Source: Mesorhizobium sp. LMG 17147 (lineage in GTDB: Bacteria > Pseudomonadota > Alphaproteobacteria > Rhizobiales > Rhizobiaceae). From it: a stretch of DNA of 64,000 bases. The stretch's first letter is position 1. Each line of letters begins with the position of its first letter. The notes under the pieces are model-generated. The model did not search any database and had not been told where the DNA came from. It saw only the letters and a program-made list of their open reading frames with translations. The stretch lies in NCBI RefSeq assembly GCF_024297145.1, contig NZ_JANCTC010000004.1:248001-312000 (forward strand). Direction: 5' to 3'. The position numbers were made by a program, and so were the translations under genes. Below are positions 55,025 to 63,739 of this stretch, in pieces.

Positions 55025-56631
55025 AATTTGGTCCCGTTGCGATCGATGCGGCCGAAGGGGCAGTGCTTGCGCACGCCACTACAGCCGGAGAGCGCCGCTT
55101 CCGCAAGGCGCACCGGTTAAGCGCCGGGGATGTGTCCCTGTTGAAGGCCGCTGGCATTTCCGAGGTCGTCGCGGCGGTGTTGGCGCCCGATGATCTCAGC
55201 GAGGACGTCGCCGCTGAAAAGATCGCCGCATGTATGATCCATCGCAACATCGAGGCGAAGCCTGCCGCGACAGGTAGGGTCAACCTCCACGCGCAGGCTG
55301 CCGGCATGTTCACTGTCGACGCGGCGATGATCGACGCCATCAACGCCGTCGATCCGACGATCACCATCGCCACGCTCGCGCAGCATGCGCCGGTCGAAAA
55401 AGGTCAGATGGTAGCAACGGTGAAGATCATTCCGTTTGCGGTCGCCTCCGCTTTGGTCGATGCGGTGGCAAGGATCTGCGCGGGCGGCGAGATCTTTGCG
55501 GTCAACGCCTATCAGCCGGTGCGCGTCGGCGTCATCCAGACGGTGCTGCCCGGCATCAAACCCAGCGTGCTCGACAAAACGCTGCGCGTCACCGAAGCAC
55601 GCCTGGCGCGTTCGGGAGGCAGGTTGACGGCGGAGCGTCGAACGCTGCATGAAATTATCCCCGTCGCCGAGGCTGCGGCCTCGCTGATCCGCGACAACGA
55701 TATGGTGGTGATCTTCGGCGCTTCGGCGATGGCCGATTTCGGCGACGTCGTTCCTGCTGCGATCGAAAGGGCGGGCGGCACTGTCATTCGCGCCGGTATG
55801 CCGGTCGATCCCGGCAATCTGCTGGTGCTCGGCACACTCGGCGGCAAGCGCATCATCGGTGCGCCGGGCTGCGCCCGCAGTCCCAAGGAGAACGGCTTCG
55901 ACTGGGTGCTCGACCGGCTGATAGCCGGTCTCGACGTGACCGCCAGGGATATTGCCGGCATGGGTGTCGGCGGGCTGTTGATGGAAATTCCGACGCGGCC
56001 GCAACCGCGCGAGCCTTTGCCGGCCAAAGCCGAACCAAAGGTCGAGATTGTGCTTCTGGCCGCCGGCCGCTCCAGCCGGATGGGCGGGCCGAACAAGCTC
56101 TTGGCACTGTTCGATGGCAAGCCTCTGGTCCGCCGCACCGCCGAACGCGCGGTCGGTTCGAAAGCCGCGGCCACCATCGTCGTCACCGGCCACCAGAGCG
56201 AGCGCGTGCGCAGTGCACTGTCTGGCCTCGATGTGACCTTCGCCGACAATCCGGATTTCGCCGAGGGTCTGTCTTCGTCGCTAAAGGCCGGCATCGCCAA
56301 GATTTCCGGCGACGCCGCCGCCGCCATGATTGTCCTCGGCGATATGCCCGGCGTCGCCTCGGCCGACCTCGACAGGCTGATCGAGGCGTTCCGCAGGTCC
56401 GAAGGCCGATCGGTGGTGCGGGCCTCGCACGCTGGGCGGCGCGGCAATCCGGTGCTGCTGCCGCGTTCGCTGTTTGCCGCGATCGCTCACCTCCAAGGCG
56501 ATACCGGCGCCCGCCATCTGGTCGAGGCCGAAGGGCTCGACGTCATCGATGTCGAGATCGGCGAAGGGGCAGCGATCGATGTCGACACGCGCGAGGCGCT
56601 GGAGGGCGCCGGCGGCGTGCTGCAGGATTGA
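55021..56631 (+). CDS. Molybdopterin-binding / MobA-like cytidylyltransferase fusion
   Basis: 536 aa from GTG at 55021, coupled to xdhC. Residues ~1-335 form a MoeA-related molybdopterin-binding domain (VVIFGASAMADFGDVVPAAI near 230, PGNLLVLGTLGGKRIIGAPG near 265). Residues ~340-536 are a MobA/MocA nucleotidyltransferase (VLLAAGRSSRMGGPNKLLAL near 345, IVLGDMPGVASADLDRLIEA near 435). MocA-type enzymes add CMP to the cofactor for the xanthine dehydrogenase family. The fusion is common in Rhizobiales. No molybdenum hydroxylase genes are in the window. Confidence 0.9.
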   Translation: MKFGPVAIDAAEGAVLAHATTAGERRFRKAHRLSAGDVSLLKAAGISEVVAAVLAPDDLSEDVAAEKIAACMIHRNIEAKPAATGRVNLHAQAAGMFTVDAAMIDAINAVDPTITIATLAQHAPVEKGQMVATVKIIPFAVASALVDAVARICAGGEIFAVNAYQPVRVGVIQTVLPGIKPSVLDKTLRVTEARLARSGGRLTAERRTLHEIIPVAEAAASLIRDNDMVVIFGASAMADFGDVVPAAIERAGGTVIRAGMPVDPGNLLVLGTLGGKRIIGAPGCARSPKENGFDWVLDRLIAGLDVTARDIAGMGVGGLLMEIPTRPQPREPLPAKAEPKVEIVLLAAGRSSRMGGPNKLLALFDGKPLVRRTAERAVGSKAAATIVVTGHQSERVRSALSGLDVTFADNPDFAEGLSSSLKAGIAKISGDAAAAMIVLGDMPGVASADLDRLIEAFRRSEGRSVVRASHAGRRGNPVLLPRSLFAAIAHLQGDTGARHLVEAEGLDVIDVEIGEGAAIDVDTREALEGAGGVLQD

Positions 56632-56663
56632 CAAACCGAAGCCGAAAAACGCATGGCTGAGGG

Positions 56664-57581
56664 ATGGCCTTTCGTTCCTGCTTCCGGTTCCGCTTGCCCC
56701 CCTCTGGCCTCCCGGCCCTGCCGATGGCGATTCTTTTGCAGCTCTTTTGTGTCGCCTATGCCAACGCTCTCGAACTCAAACCCTTCAAGGACGATCTGTT
56801 CGCCTATCCGGTCACACTCTCGTCCGAGAGCAACGGCGCCTATACGGTGGTCGATTATCGTGAGCTGCGCGACATCAACGCTCGTGACGAAGTGCCTGAG
56901 CGTCGTGTGCACGCGCAATACACCGAAACCGGCGTGCGCAAGGTGCAGCAGGATCTCTTGCTGAAGACCGACGCCGGCGATGTCCGCCACATTGCCGTCG
57001 GCAAGACCGGGGGCGCCAGCATCATCGTGCTTTATCTGCACGGGCAGGGCGGCAGCCGTAAGCAGGGCACCGACGACTTTACCTTCGGCGGTAATTTCAA
57101 TCGCATCAAGAACCTGATGGCGGGCAACGGCGGTCTCTATCTATCGCCGGACTTTTCCGATTTCGGCGACACAGGTGCCGCCCAGATCGCCGCGCTGATC
57201 GACCACTATGCCGAACAATCGCCGAGCGCAAAAATCTTCGTCGCCTGCGGCTCGATGGGCGGCTCATTATGCTGGAAGCTGGCCGCCCGCAATGATACCG
57301 GCCGGCGCATCGACGGGCTGCTGCTGCTCGGCTCGCTATGGGACGAGAGTTTCTTCTCAAGCCCCGCCTTCAAGCGTCGTGTGCCGGTCTTCTTCGGCCA
57401 AGGCAGCAAGGACCCGGTGTTTCCAATCGAGAAACAGGAAGCCTTCTTCCGCTCCATCCTGACCAAATCGAAGAGCTATCCCACACGCTTCGTCCGCTTC
57501 GAGACCGGCACGCACGGCACGCCCATCCGCATGACCGACTGGCGCGGCACGCTCAACTGGATGTTGTCGAAGGCCCCTTAA
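56664..57581 (+). CDS. Secreted alpha/beta hydrolase
   Basis: 305 aa with a hydrophobic N-terminal signal (residues ~15-35, PALPMAILLQLFCVAYANAL). The hydrolase core shows IIVLYLHGQGGSRKQGTDDF near 115 (oxyanion region), the nucleophile elbow ACGSMGGSLCW near 195, the acid near FGQGSKDPVFP at 250 and a histidine in ETGTHGTPIRM near 285. A periplasmic esterase or carboxypeptidase-like enzyme; the substrate is unknown. It convergently overlaps the next gene by 4 bp. Confidence 0.82.
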   Translation: MAFRSCFRFRLPPSGLPALPMAILLQLFCVAYANALELKPFKDDLFAYPVTLSSESNGAYTVVDYRELRDINARDEVPERRVHAQYTETGVRKVQQDLLLKTDAGDVRHIAVGKTGGASIIVLYLHGQGGSRKQGTDDFTFGGNFNRIKNLMAGNGGLYLSPDFSDFGDTGAAQIAALIDHYAEQSPSAKIFVACGSMGGSLCWKLAARNDTGRRIDGLLLLGSLWDESFFSSPAFKRRVPVFFGQGSKDPVFPIEKQEAFFRSILTKSKSYPTRFVRFETGTHGTPIRMTDWRGTLNWMLSKAP

Positions 57582-58615
57582 GGCGCGGTATTGTAGTCGA
57601 CGACCGTCTGCGGATTTTCCTCGCCGTCATAAGACGCGTCGACGTCGTACTGGACCAGGGAAAAATCGCCGTTGCGAAACAGATAGGTCCCCGACGAAGA
57701 GGCATCGCCGATGCCACGCCATTTGTTGAAGGTGGTGATCGTCTTGGTCTCTTCGTCGTAATCGGAATTGGTTGCCCAGCCGGAGGTCTGGAAGCCAACT
57801 ATGGTCATGCCCAGCAATTTGCCGTCGCTGTCATTGTTCTCGTAGCGGATGTCCATTTCAGGTTCGGCGAACTGCAATTGTCTTACGCCAAGCACGTCGT
57901 CGCTCATGTAATAGATCGAGTTTTCGTTGTAGGCCGCGGCCGAGCAGGCGAAATGGAAAAGCCGCGTTTCGCTTTCGGGATCGCTGGCAGCCGCATCCTT
58001 GTCCTTATAGTGGATCGAGAAGATGTCCGGCTTCTGCGCCAAAAGATCCTTGTCGCACTGGTCGCCATAAGTCGCGGCAAACGCCTTGTTGGCCTGCTCA
58101 AGCGCTGCGTCCTTCTTCGGCGGCGGCGGTCCTTCGCCGCAGCTTGCCGGCACGGCATCCTCGAAATCGGCCTTTGAGGGTTTCAGCGCACCGTTGTCGA
58201 TGAAGATCGAGCGAAATGGCGGTTCCTGGATCGAGGCGTTGATCTGGCGCAGCGTATAGCAGCCGGCAAAGACATTTTCGCTGCCGTCCTTGGCCGTCGC
58301 GCGGATGGCGACCGGAACGCTGTAGTAGATGCTGCCGGCAGCCCCGTCTTCGGATACGCCACCGGTTTTGACTTCGACCGTGTCGGTGCCGTCATAGCCT
58401 TTGACGAAGGAATTGAAATCCTTGGCCGGCTTGGTGTCGCCGAAATAGTCCCAGGCGCGCGCGAATTCGTGCCGGCTGATGGCATTATAAAGCGACCGGA
58501 TCACCGCTTCGGCATTCGACCTGTCGTCGATATAAGGCGCGTCTGCGGCGAGCGCCGATTGGCCGGCAACGGCAACAGAGATAAAGGCGGTCGCTGCAAA
58601 AAGGGCGCGTCTCAT
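57578..58615 (-). CDS. Secreted protein, DUF1176-like C-terminus
   Basis: 345 aa from the ATG at 58615 (MRRALFAATAFISVAVAGQS); longer starts precede the signal peptide. After the signal comes an NTF2-like stretch (NAEAVIRSLYNAISRHEFAR). The C-terminal third (TFNKWRGIGDASSSGTYLFR, then GDFSLVQYDVDASYDG) resembles DUF1176. Cysteines in FAGCYTLRQ, PASCGEG, DQCDKD and FACSAAA may form disulfides. Function unknown. Confidence 0.68.
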   Translation of the reverse strand: MRRALFAATAFISVAVAGQSALAADAPYIDDRSNAEAVIRSLYNAISRHEFARAWDYFGDTKPAKDFNSFVKGYDGTDTVEVKTGGVSEDGAAGSIYYSVPVAIRATAKDGSENVFAGCYTLRQINASIQEPPFRSIFIDNGALKPSKADFEDAVPASCGEGPPPPKKDAALEQANKAFAATYGDQCDKDLLAQKPDIFSIHYKDKDAAASDPESETRLFHFACSAAAYNENSIYYMSDDVLGVRQLQFAEPEMDIRYENNDSDGKLLGMTIVGFQTSGWATNSDYDEETKTITTFNKWRGIGDASSSGTYLFRNGDFSLVQYDVDASYDGEENPQTVVDYNTAP

Positions 58616-58738
58616 CGGGAACCTCCACTCGATAAAAAATCCTATCATATCTATTGCGGCGACGTGGTGACGCTTGAACAATCGCGTGCGAAAGCGCTAC
58701 CTCTCGCCATAGGCAGTAGGGCCCCGTGGAGATTTCTT

Positions 58739-59245
58739 GTGACCATATCAATGTATGAAGCATCCGTGCCGGTATTTTCGGCGAGGCTGAAGTCACTGGC
58801 CAATGTGCTGAACATTGCCGAGCAAAATGCGGCTGATCGCAAGATCGATCCGCAGGTGTATCTGACGGCGAGGCTGGCGCCGGACATGTTTGCGCTGACC
58901 AGGCAGGTACAGATTGCCACCGATCACGCCAAGGGCGCGCCATCGCGGCTTGCCGGGCGTGAGGTGCCAAAATACGAGGATAATGAGACGAGCTTCGTTG
59001 ATCTGCAGGCCCGCCTTACCAAGACGCTCGACTATCTCGCGACATTTTCGGCGGCCGAATTCGATGGTTCAGATGACAGGATGGTCGAACTGCGGCTTGC
59101 GGGGCGCGAGGTTTCGATGCCGGGAATGCAGTATCTGCTGCATGCCGCCATGCCCAATTTCTACTTCCACCTGACCACCGCCTACGACATCCTGCGCCAC
59201 AACGGCGTGCCATTGGGCAAGTCGATCTTCCTCGGATTGCGTTGA
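58739..59245 (+). CDS. DUF1993 protein
   Basis: 168 aa from GTG at 58739, with GGAG seven bases upstream; the ATG at 58751 is too far from a site. SMYEASVPVFSARLKSLANV at the start, FALTRQVQIATDHAKGAPSR near 62 and PNFYFHLTTAYDILRHNGVP near the end are DUF1993 hallmarks. The family is a DinB-like four-helix bundle with conserved histidines that may bind a metal. Function unknown. Followed by a 14-bp hairpin. Confidence 0.88.
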   Translation: MTISMYEASVPVFSARLKSLANVLNIAEQNAADRKIDPQVYLTARLAPDMFALTRQVQIATDHAKGAPSRLAGREVPKYEDNETSFVDLQARLTKTLDYLATFSAAEFDGSDDRMVELRLAGREVSMPGMQYLLHAAMPNFYFHLTTAYDILRHNGVPLGKSIFLGLR

Positions 59246-59254
59246 GATCAGCTT

Positions 59255-59286
59255 GTGGGATATCCCGCTGCGGCGGGATATCTCAC
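59255..59286. terminator. Bidirectional hairpin between convergent genes
   Basis: GTGGGATATCCCGC (59255-59268) pairs with GCGGGATATCTCAC (59273-59286), a 14-bp stem with one G-U pair and a TGCG loop. It lies between the ends of the DUF1993 gene and the small minus-strand gene. No T-run on either side, so termination is likely but not certain. Confidence 0.6.
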
Positions 59287-59296
59287 GGCGCGCTGT

Positions 59297-59461
59297 TTAG
59301 CGCAGGGACATTTCCCGGGCGATGCGCGGGAAATCGGCCGGCTTGACGCCGATATCGGCGCGATCGGCATTGCTCATCGAATGGAGCAGCGCCAGTGCCG
59401 CACGATAACGCAGCTGTTCCCGCGGACGCGGACGGGCGAACATTTCAGTGAAGAATCCCAT
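59297..59461 (-). CDS. 54-aa DUF1127-like small protein
   Basis: 54 aa from the ATG at 59461: MGFFTEMFARPRPREQLRYR, then a helix AALALLHSMSNADRADIGVK and PADFPRIAREMSLR before TAA. The order 'R-x-L ... M-S-x-x-D-R-x-D-I-G-V-x-P-x-D' is that of short DUF1127/YjiS-like proteins of rhizobia, in which an LxxxGI-type turn ends the domain. The function is unknown; relatives are small RNA- or stress-linked regulators. Confidence 0.75.
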   Translation of the reverse strand: MGFFTEMFARPRPREQLRYRAALALLHSMSNADRADIGVKPADFPRIAREMSLR

Positions 59462-59790
59462 GATTCAAGCCCCTTATTCAACCTCCACGGCCGTCAATAT
59501 AGGCAGATCATGACAATTGTGCAGTGCAGCATTCGCATGGCAGCCATGCTGCCCTGATCTTTTTTGACATAATTCGGCTGTTCCGGCGAAACTTCGGCGG
59601 TGCTTCGGGCGTAGGCCTCAGTCCCGGCACTTGGCCGGTTTTTTGTTAGACGCAGCGAAAAACTCCGTTCGCCGGCATCCTGGAAAGTCGCCTGGCCTGC
59701 CGTCGGTGGGCTTGGAAGCGGGCGGCGCTTTCCTGTATGCTATTGCTTCCTCCTCGCGCAGCCGCGCAAAATTCCCGCCGGAGAAACTCC
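59462..59790. other. 329-bp gap with a lone terminator
   Basis: Between the small DUF1127-like gene and the aldo/keto reductase. No protein gene recognised. It contains a plus-strand terminator (59624-59644, listed separately), a TTTTTTGACATAATTC promoter-like stretch near 59560-59575, and the upstream region of the reductase gene. Confidence 0.5.
59624..59644 (+). terminator. Plus-strand terminator without an upstream gene
   Basis: CCGGC (59624-59628) and GCCGG (59634-59638) around ACTTG, followed by six T residues (59639-59644). This is a clear factor-independent terminator. The nearest plus-strand gene (DUF1993) ended 380 bp upstream with its own hairpin. CATAAT at 59568-59573 could be a -10 box for a short transcript of about 65 bases ending here. 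A small RNA is inferred. Confidence 0.5.
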
Positions 59791-60858
59791 ATGCACAAAC
59801 GCCGTCTCGGCCAGACCGATCTTTTCGTGTCGCAAATCTGCCTCGGATCGATGACTTGGGGCCAGCAGAACACCGAGGCGGAGGGTCACGCCCAGATGGA
59901 TCTGGCGTTTGCTCGCGGCGTCAATTTCATCGACACCGCCGAACTCTATCCGATCCCGCCCAAGGCGGAGACACAAGGCCGTACCGAGACAATCATTGGC
60001 AATTGGATGAAGGAGAAGCGCAATCGGGACCAAGTGATCATCGCCTCGAAGGTAGTTGGTCGCACCGCCAACACTTGGTTTCGCGGCGACCGCCCGTCTA
60101 AACTGGTGCGCGCCGATATCTTCGACGCTATTGATAAGTCACTCGCCAGGCTCAACACCGATTACATCGACCTATATCAGATCCATTGGCCGGAACGCGA
60201 CGTGCCGTGGGGCGCCAATCCGAACCGCATCGGCACCTTACCGCGACGCTCCGATGCCGCCGGCGTGCCGGAAGGCGAGACGCCGATCGCCGAGACGCTT
60301 GCCGTATTCGATGAACTGGTCAAGGCCGGCAAGATCCGCCATTTCGGCCTGTCGAACGAGAATTCCTGGGGCGTCATGCGTTTCATTGCCGAAGCCGACA
60401 AGGGCCTCGGCCCGCGCGTCGCCTCGCTGCAGAACGCCTATAATTTCGTCAATCGCACTTTCGAGGTGAACCTTGCCGAAGTCTGCGAGCGCGAGCAGGT
60501 GTCGCTGCTTGCCTATTCGCCGCTGGCGCAAGGCTATTTGACCGGCAAATACGATCATGGCGCGCGGCCGCAGGGCTCGCGCTCGCAGTTGTTCAACCGC
60601 GGCCAGCGCTACGAGACGCCGAATGCTGCCGAGGTGCAGCTCGAATACAACCGGTTGGCGTGCACCTTCGGCATGGAGCCGGCGCTGTTTGCCAATGCCT
60701 ATGTCTCGAACCGGCCCTTGGTCACCTCGAACATCATCGGCGCCACCACCATTTCGCAACTCGAAATGGCGCTCTCTTCCGCCGACGTGGTCTGGACCGA
60801 GGAGATGCAGAAGGCCGTTGATGCGATCCATCAGCGCGTCGGCAATCCGTGCCCTTGA
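59791..60858 (+). CDS. Aldo/keto reductase (Tas-like)
   Basis: 355 aa from the ATG at 59791, with GGAG upstream. (beta/alpha)8 barrel using NADPH. GSMTWGQQNTEAEGHAQMDL near 20, NFIDTAELYP near 45 with the catalytic Asp and Tyr, VIIASKVVGRT near 80 (catalytic Lys), DYIDLYQIHWPERDVPWGAN near 125 (catalytic His) and SLLAYSPLAQGYLTGKYD near 235. The NTEAEGH start places it with E. coli Tas. It reduces aldehydes or ketones; the substrate is unknown. Confidence 0.9.
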   Translation: MHKRRLGQTDLFVSQICLGSMTWGQQNTEAEGHAQMDLAFARGVNFIDTAELYPIPPKAETQGRTETIIGNWMKEKRNRDQVIIASKVVGRTANTWFRGDRPSKLVRADIFDAIDKSLARLNTDYIDLYQIHWPERDVPWGANPNRIGTLPRRSDAAGVPEGETPIAETLAVFDELVKAGKIRHFGLSNENSWGVMRFIAEADKGLGPRVASLQNAYNFVNRTFEVNLAEVCEREQVSLLAYSPLAQGYLTGKYDHGARPQGSRSQLFNRGQRYETPNAAEVQLEYNRLACTFGMEPALFANAYVSNRPLVTSNIIGATTISQLEMALSSADVVWTEEMQKAVDAIHQRVGNPCP

Positions 60859-60905
60859 TGCGTCGGGCGTGGTTGTCCGATCGTCATAAGGAGAGGGGAA
60901 CAGCC

Positions 60906-62171
60906 ATGGGCTTCCGGATCGACGCGGTGCGCGCGAAATTTCCGGCTTTGTCGCTGACCGACAAGGGCCGCCAGCGCATCTATCTCGACAATCCTGCCGG
61001 CACGCAGGTCCCGCAGACGGTGGGGGACGCAATATCGCGTTGCTTGCTGACTACCAATGCCAACCTCGGCGGCTTCTTCGAGACCACCATTGCGGCACAG
61101 GACATTGTCGACGAGGCCCATCTGGCGATGGCGGATTTTCTCGGCGCTGCGAGCCCGCAGGAAATTGTCATCGGTGCCAACATGACGACATTGACCTACC
61201 ACATGTCGCGAACGCTTGGCCGCACGATGAAGCCCGGGGACGAGATCATCCTCACCCGCATGGACCATGAGGGCAACGTCTCGCCCTGGCTGCAACTGGC
61301 TGAAGACCTTGGCCTTGTCGTGCGCTGGCTGCCTTTCGACCAGCAGAGCTGGCAGATCGAGGAGGCGGCGCTGGCCGCACTGCTTTCCGAGAGGACGCGG
61401 CTCGTCGCGCTCAACTACGCCAGCAATCTCACCGGGTCGATCAACCGGGTGAAGGCGTTGACCGGCATCGCCAGGCGGGCTGGTGCGTTGGTCTACATCG
61501 ATGCCGTCCAGTTCGCGCCGCATGGTCTGATCGACGTCCAAAAGCTCGGCTGCGATTTCCTGATCTGCTCGGCTTACAAGTTCTTCGGCCCGCATATGGG
61601 AATTTTGTGGGGCAGGCTGGACGTTATCGATGCGCTTAAGCCGTATAAATGCCGTTGCTCGTCCAATGCCTTGCCGGAGCGCTTCGAGCTCGGCACGCCG
61701 CAAATTGAATTGATGGCCGGCCTGTCGGCGGCTGTCGATTATTTTGCCGAGTTGGGAGCGGCAGCTGGCGCGCAAGGGTCGCGTCGGCGGAAAATCGCCA
61801 AGGCCTTCGAAGTCTCAATCGCTTACGAGAACCCGCTGACGCAACAGTTGATCGACGGTCTGTCGGATATTGCCGGCCTGACCATCCACGGCATCACCGA
61901 TCCGAAGCGGATCAATGAGCGTGTGCCGACGGTGTCGTTCACTGTCGAAGGCATAGTGCCGGAGACGATCGTGCGGCAGATGAATGCGGAAAATATCTTC
62001 CTGTGGTCCGGCCACAACTACGCCTGGGAGATCGTCCACCAGCTCGGCATTCCGGCCGAGCAGGGCGTGGTGCGCATCGGCATCGCTCATTACAACACTG
62101 CAGCCGAGATCGACGAGACGCTGGAGAGCGTGCACCGCGTCGTCGCCATGCTGAGGCAGGAGCGATCCTGA
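60906..62171 (+). CDS. Class V aminotransferase, cysteine desulfurase-like (VC1184 type)
   Basis: 421 aa from the ATG at 60906. PLP class V fold: YLDNPAGTQVPQTVGDAISR near 25, NMTTLTYHMSRTLGR near 97, TRMDHEGNVSPWLQLAED near 120, Schiff-base lysine in ICSAYKFFGPHMGILWGR near 225. Where SufS/IscS enzymes carry the active cysteine, this protein has WSGHNYAWEIVHQLG near 365, so the sulfur-transfer cysteine is missing. It fits the VC1184-type 'cysteine desulfurase-like' subgroup of unknown reaction, perhaps a lyase or aminotransferase. Confidence 0.85.
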   Translation: MGFRIDAVRAKFPALSLTDKGRQRIYLDNPAGTQVPQTVGDAISRCLLTTNANLGGFFETTIAAQDIVDEAHLAMADFLGAASPQEIVIGANMTTLTYHMSRTLGRTMKPGDEIILTRMDHEGNVSPWLQLAEDLGLVVRWLPFDQQSWQIEEAALAALLSERTRLVALNYASNLTGSINRVKALTGIARRAGALVYIDAVQFAPHGLIDVQKLGCDFLICSAYKFFGPHMGILWGRLDVIDALKPYKCRCSSNALPERFELGTPQIELMAGLSAAVDYFAELGAAAGAQGSRRRKIAKAFEVSIAYENPLTQQLIDGLSDIAGLTIHGITDPKRINERVPTVSFTVEGIVPETIVRQMNAENIFLWSGHNYAWEIVHQLGIPAEQGVVRIGIAHYNTAAEIDETLESVHRVVAMLRQERS

Positions 62172-62189
62172 GCGGGCCACGCGGACGGA

Positions 62190-63221
62190 TCATCGCTTGT
62201 GGGCGCGGCCAAAACCGGTGAGGAAGGCGGTGAGATTGTCGCCGAGCTCATCGCAGAGATAACCGCCTTCCTGGACGATGACCGTTGGCAGGCCGAGCCG
62301 GGCGATCGCCTCGCCAATGCGCGAAAAACCAGGCGTGCTCACCGACAGCCCGCCGAACGGATCACCTTCGAAGGCGTCTAGCCCCAGCGCGACCACAAGC
62401 GCATCGGGCGAGAAGGCGTTGATGCGCTGGAACGCTGCCGCCAGTGCTTCGAGGAAAGCCGCATCGCCGGATTTGCGCGGCAGCGGCAGGTTGAGATTGT
62501 AGCCGAGGCCGGCGCCTTCGCCGCGCTCGTCGGCATAGCCCCAGAAAAACGGATAGAACCGCACCGGGTCGGCATGCAGCGACACGGTGAGCACGTCCGG
62601 CCGGGCATAGAAGATGCCTTGCGTGCCGTTGCCGTGATGCAGGTCGACGTCGAGGATCGCCACCCGCGCCGCCTGCTTGCGCAGAACCTGTGCGGCGACC
62701 GCCGAATTGTTGATGAAGCAGAAGCCGCCGGCGACGTCGGCAAAGGCGTGATGGCCGGGCGGCCGGCACAGCGCATAGGCGGCCGGCGCCCCCGACATCA
62801 CCGCCTCGGCGGTTTCAACCGCGCTCCAGGCGCTCCAAAGCGCGCTCTGCCACGTCTCGCCGGAGATCGGGCAGGCTGTGTCGGCCATGTGGTAGCCGGC
62901 TTGGCCGACCGCCGAGGCCGGATAGGAGCCGTTCCGCGCGATCGGGTGGATGTTGGGGATGACCTCGGCCGAGGCGCCCTCGATGCGCTGCCAGCGCGCG
63001 AAGATATGGTGAAGGAAATCGAGATATTCCGGCGTATGTACCGCAGCAATCGGGCAGAGTCCGTGATCCCGCGGCCGTTCGATCGTGCAGCCGGCAGCCC
63101 TTGCGCCGGCCAACAATCGCTCGACCCGTTCCGGCTTTTCCGGATTGGGCTGCGGCGCGCCGCTGGAGAGGAACGCCTTCGGGTCGTGGCGCTTCTGTTC
63201 TTCGGCATAGAAGGCTTTCAT
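62190..63221 (-). CDS. Histone deacetylase-family amidohydrolase
   Basis: 343 aa from the ATG at 63221 (MKAFYAEEQKRHDPKAFLSS). Zinc deacetylase of the HDAC / acetylpolyamine amidohydrolase class. All catalytic motifs are present: CRPPGHHAFADVAGGFCFIN near 150 (His-His), ILDVDLHHGNGTQGI near 190 (Asp and His zinc ligands), ALGLDAFEGDPFGG near 285 (Asp ligand) and VQEGGYLCDELG near 320 (Tyr). Bacterial members deacetylate polyamines or other acetyl-amines. Its ATG overlaps the acetyltransferase stop by 4 bp. Confidence 0.92.
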   Translation of the reverse strand: MKAFYAEEQKRHDPKAFLSSGAPQPNPEKPERVERLLAGARAAGCTIERPRDHGLCPIAAVHTPEYLDFLHHIFARWQRIEGASAEVIPNIHPIARNGSYPASAVGQAGYHMADTACPISGETWQSALWSAWSAVETAEAVMSGAPAAYALCRPPGHHAFADVAGGFCFINNSAVAAQVLRKQAARVAILDVDLHHGNGTQGIFYARPDVLTVSLHADPVRFYPFFWGYADERGEGAGLGYNLNLPLPRKSGDAAFLEALAAAFQRINAFSPDALVVALGLDAFEGDPFGGLSVSTPGFSRIGEAIARLGLPTVIVQEGGYLCDELGDNLTAFLTGFGRAHKR

Positions 63222-63730
63222 GTTGGCTCCTCCGGTGCATCGGCGAAGGCGAAAAAGGCGTCGCCGACGATCTTCTGCACCTGCTCGTAGCTGGACCAGG
63301 CAATGCCCAACCGTTCGTAAAAAGCCTTGGCGGTCTCGTTGTCGGTATCGACAGACAGCTTGAGATAGACGCCGCCGTCCTTCCGGCATTGCGCCGCGAC
63401 CCGGCGCAGCAGGCGCTCGCCGATCCCGCGGCCGCGAAAACGGTCCTCGACATAGAGATCCTGCACATAGACACCGGGCCGGCCCATCCATGTCGAGAAG
63501 ATTGGAAAATGCAGGCAAAGCCCGGCAAACTCGCCGCCGACCTCGGCAATCAGGGTCGAGAAGGCAGGCTTCTCGCCAAAGCCATAGGTGCGGAGATCCC
63601 GAGATGTCGAGGTGATCTCCTGATGTGCGCCGACATGCGCGCCGAGCCGTATGAGCGCGGCGTGGATGGTTTCGACGTCCTCCACCCGGCCGGGCCGGAT
63701 GACAATGTCTCTTGACGGTGGGTTGGTCAC
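63218..63730 (-). CDS. GNAT-family N-acetyltransferase
   Basis: 170 aa. IVIRPGRVEDVETIHAALIR at the start and the acetyl-CoA loop DRFRGRGIGERLLRRVAAQC near 105 (R/Q-x-x-G-x-G) identify the GNAT fold. LKLSVDTDNETAKAFYERLG near 130 is the C-terminal motif; it resembles spermidine/diamine acetyltransferases, as in SAT-type GNATs. Between the BKACE-type gene (9 bp gap) and the HDAC-type gene (4-bp overlap) on the same strand. Confidence 0.9.
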   Translation of the reverse strand: MTNPPSRDIVIRPGRVEDVETIHAALIRLGAHVGAHQEITSTSRDLRTYGFGEKPAFSTLIAEVGGEFAGLCLHFPIFSTWMGRPGVYVQDLYVEDRFRGRGIGERLLRRVAAQCRKDGGVYLKLSVDTDNETAKAFYERLGIAWSSYEQVQKIVGDAFFAFADAPEEPT

Positions 63731-63739
63731 GGCCGCATC

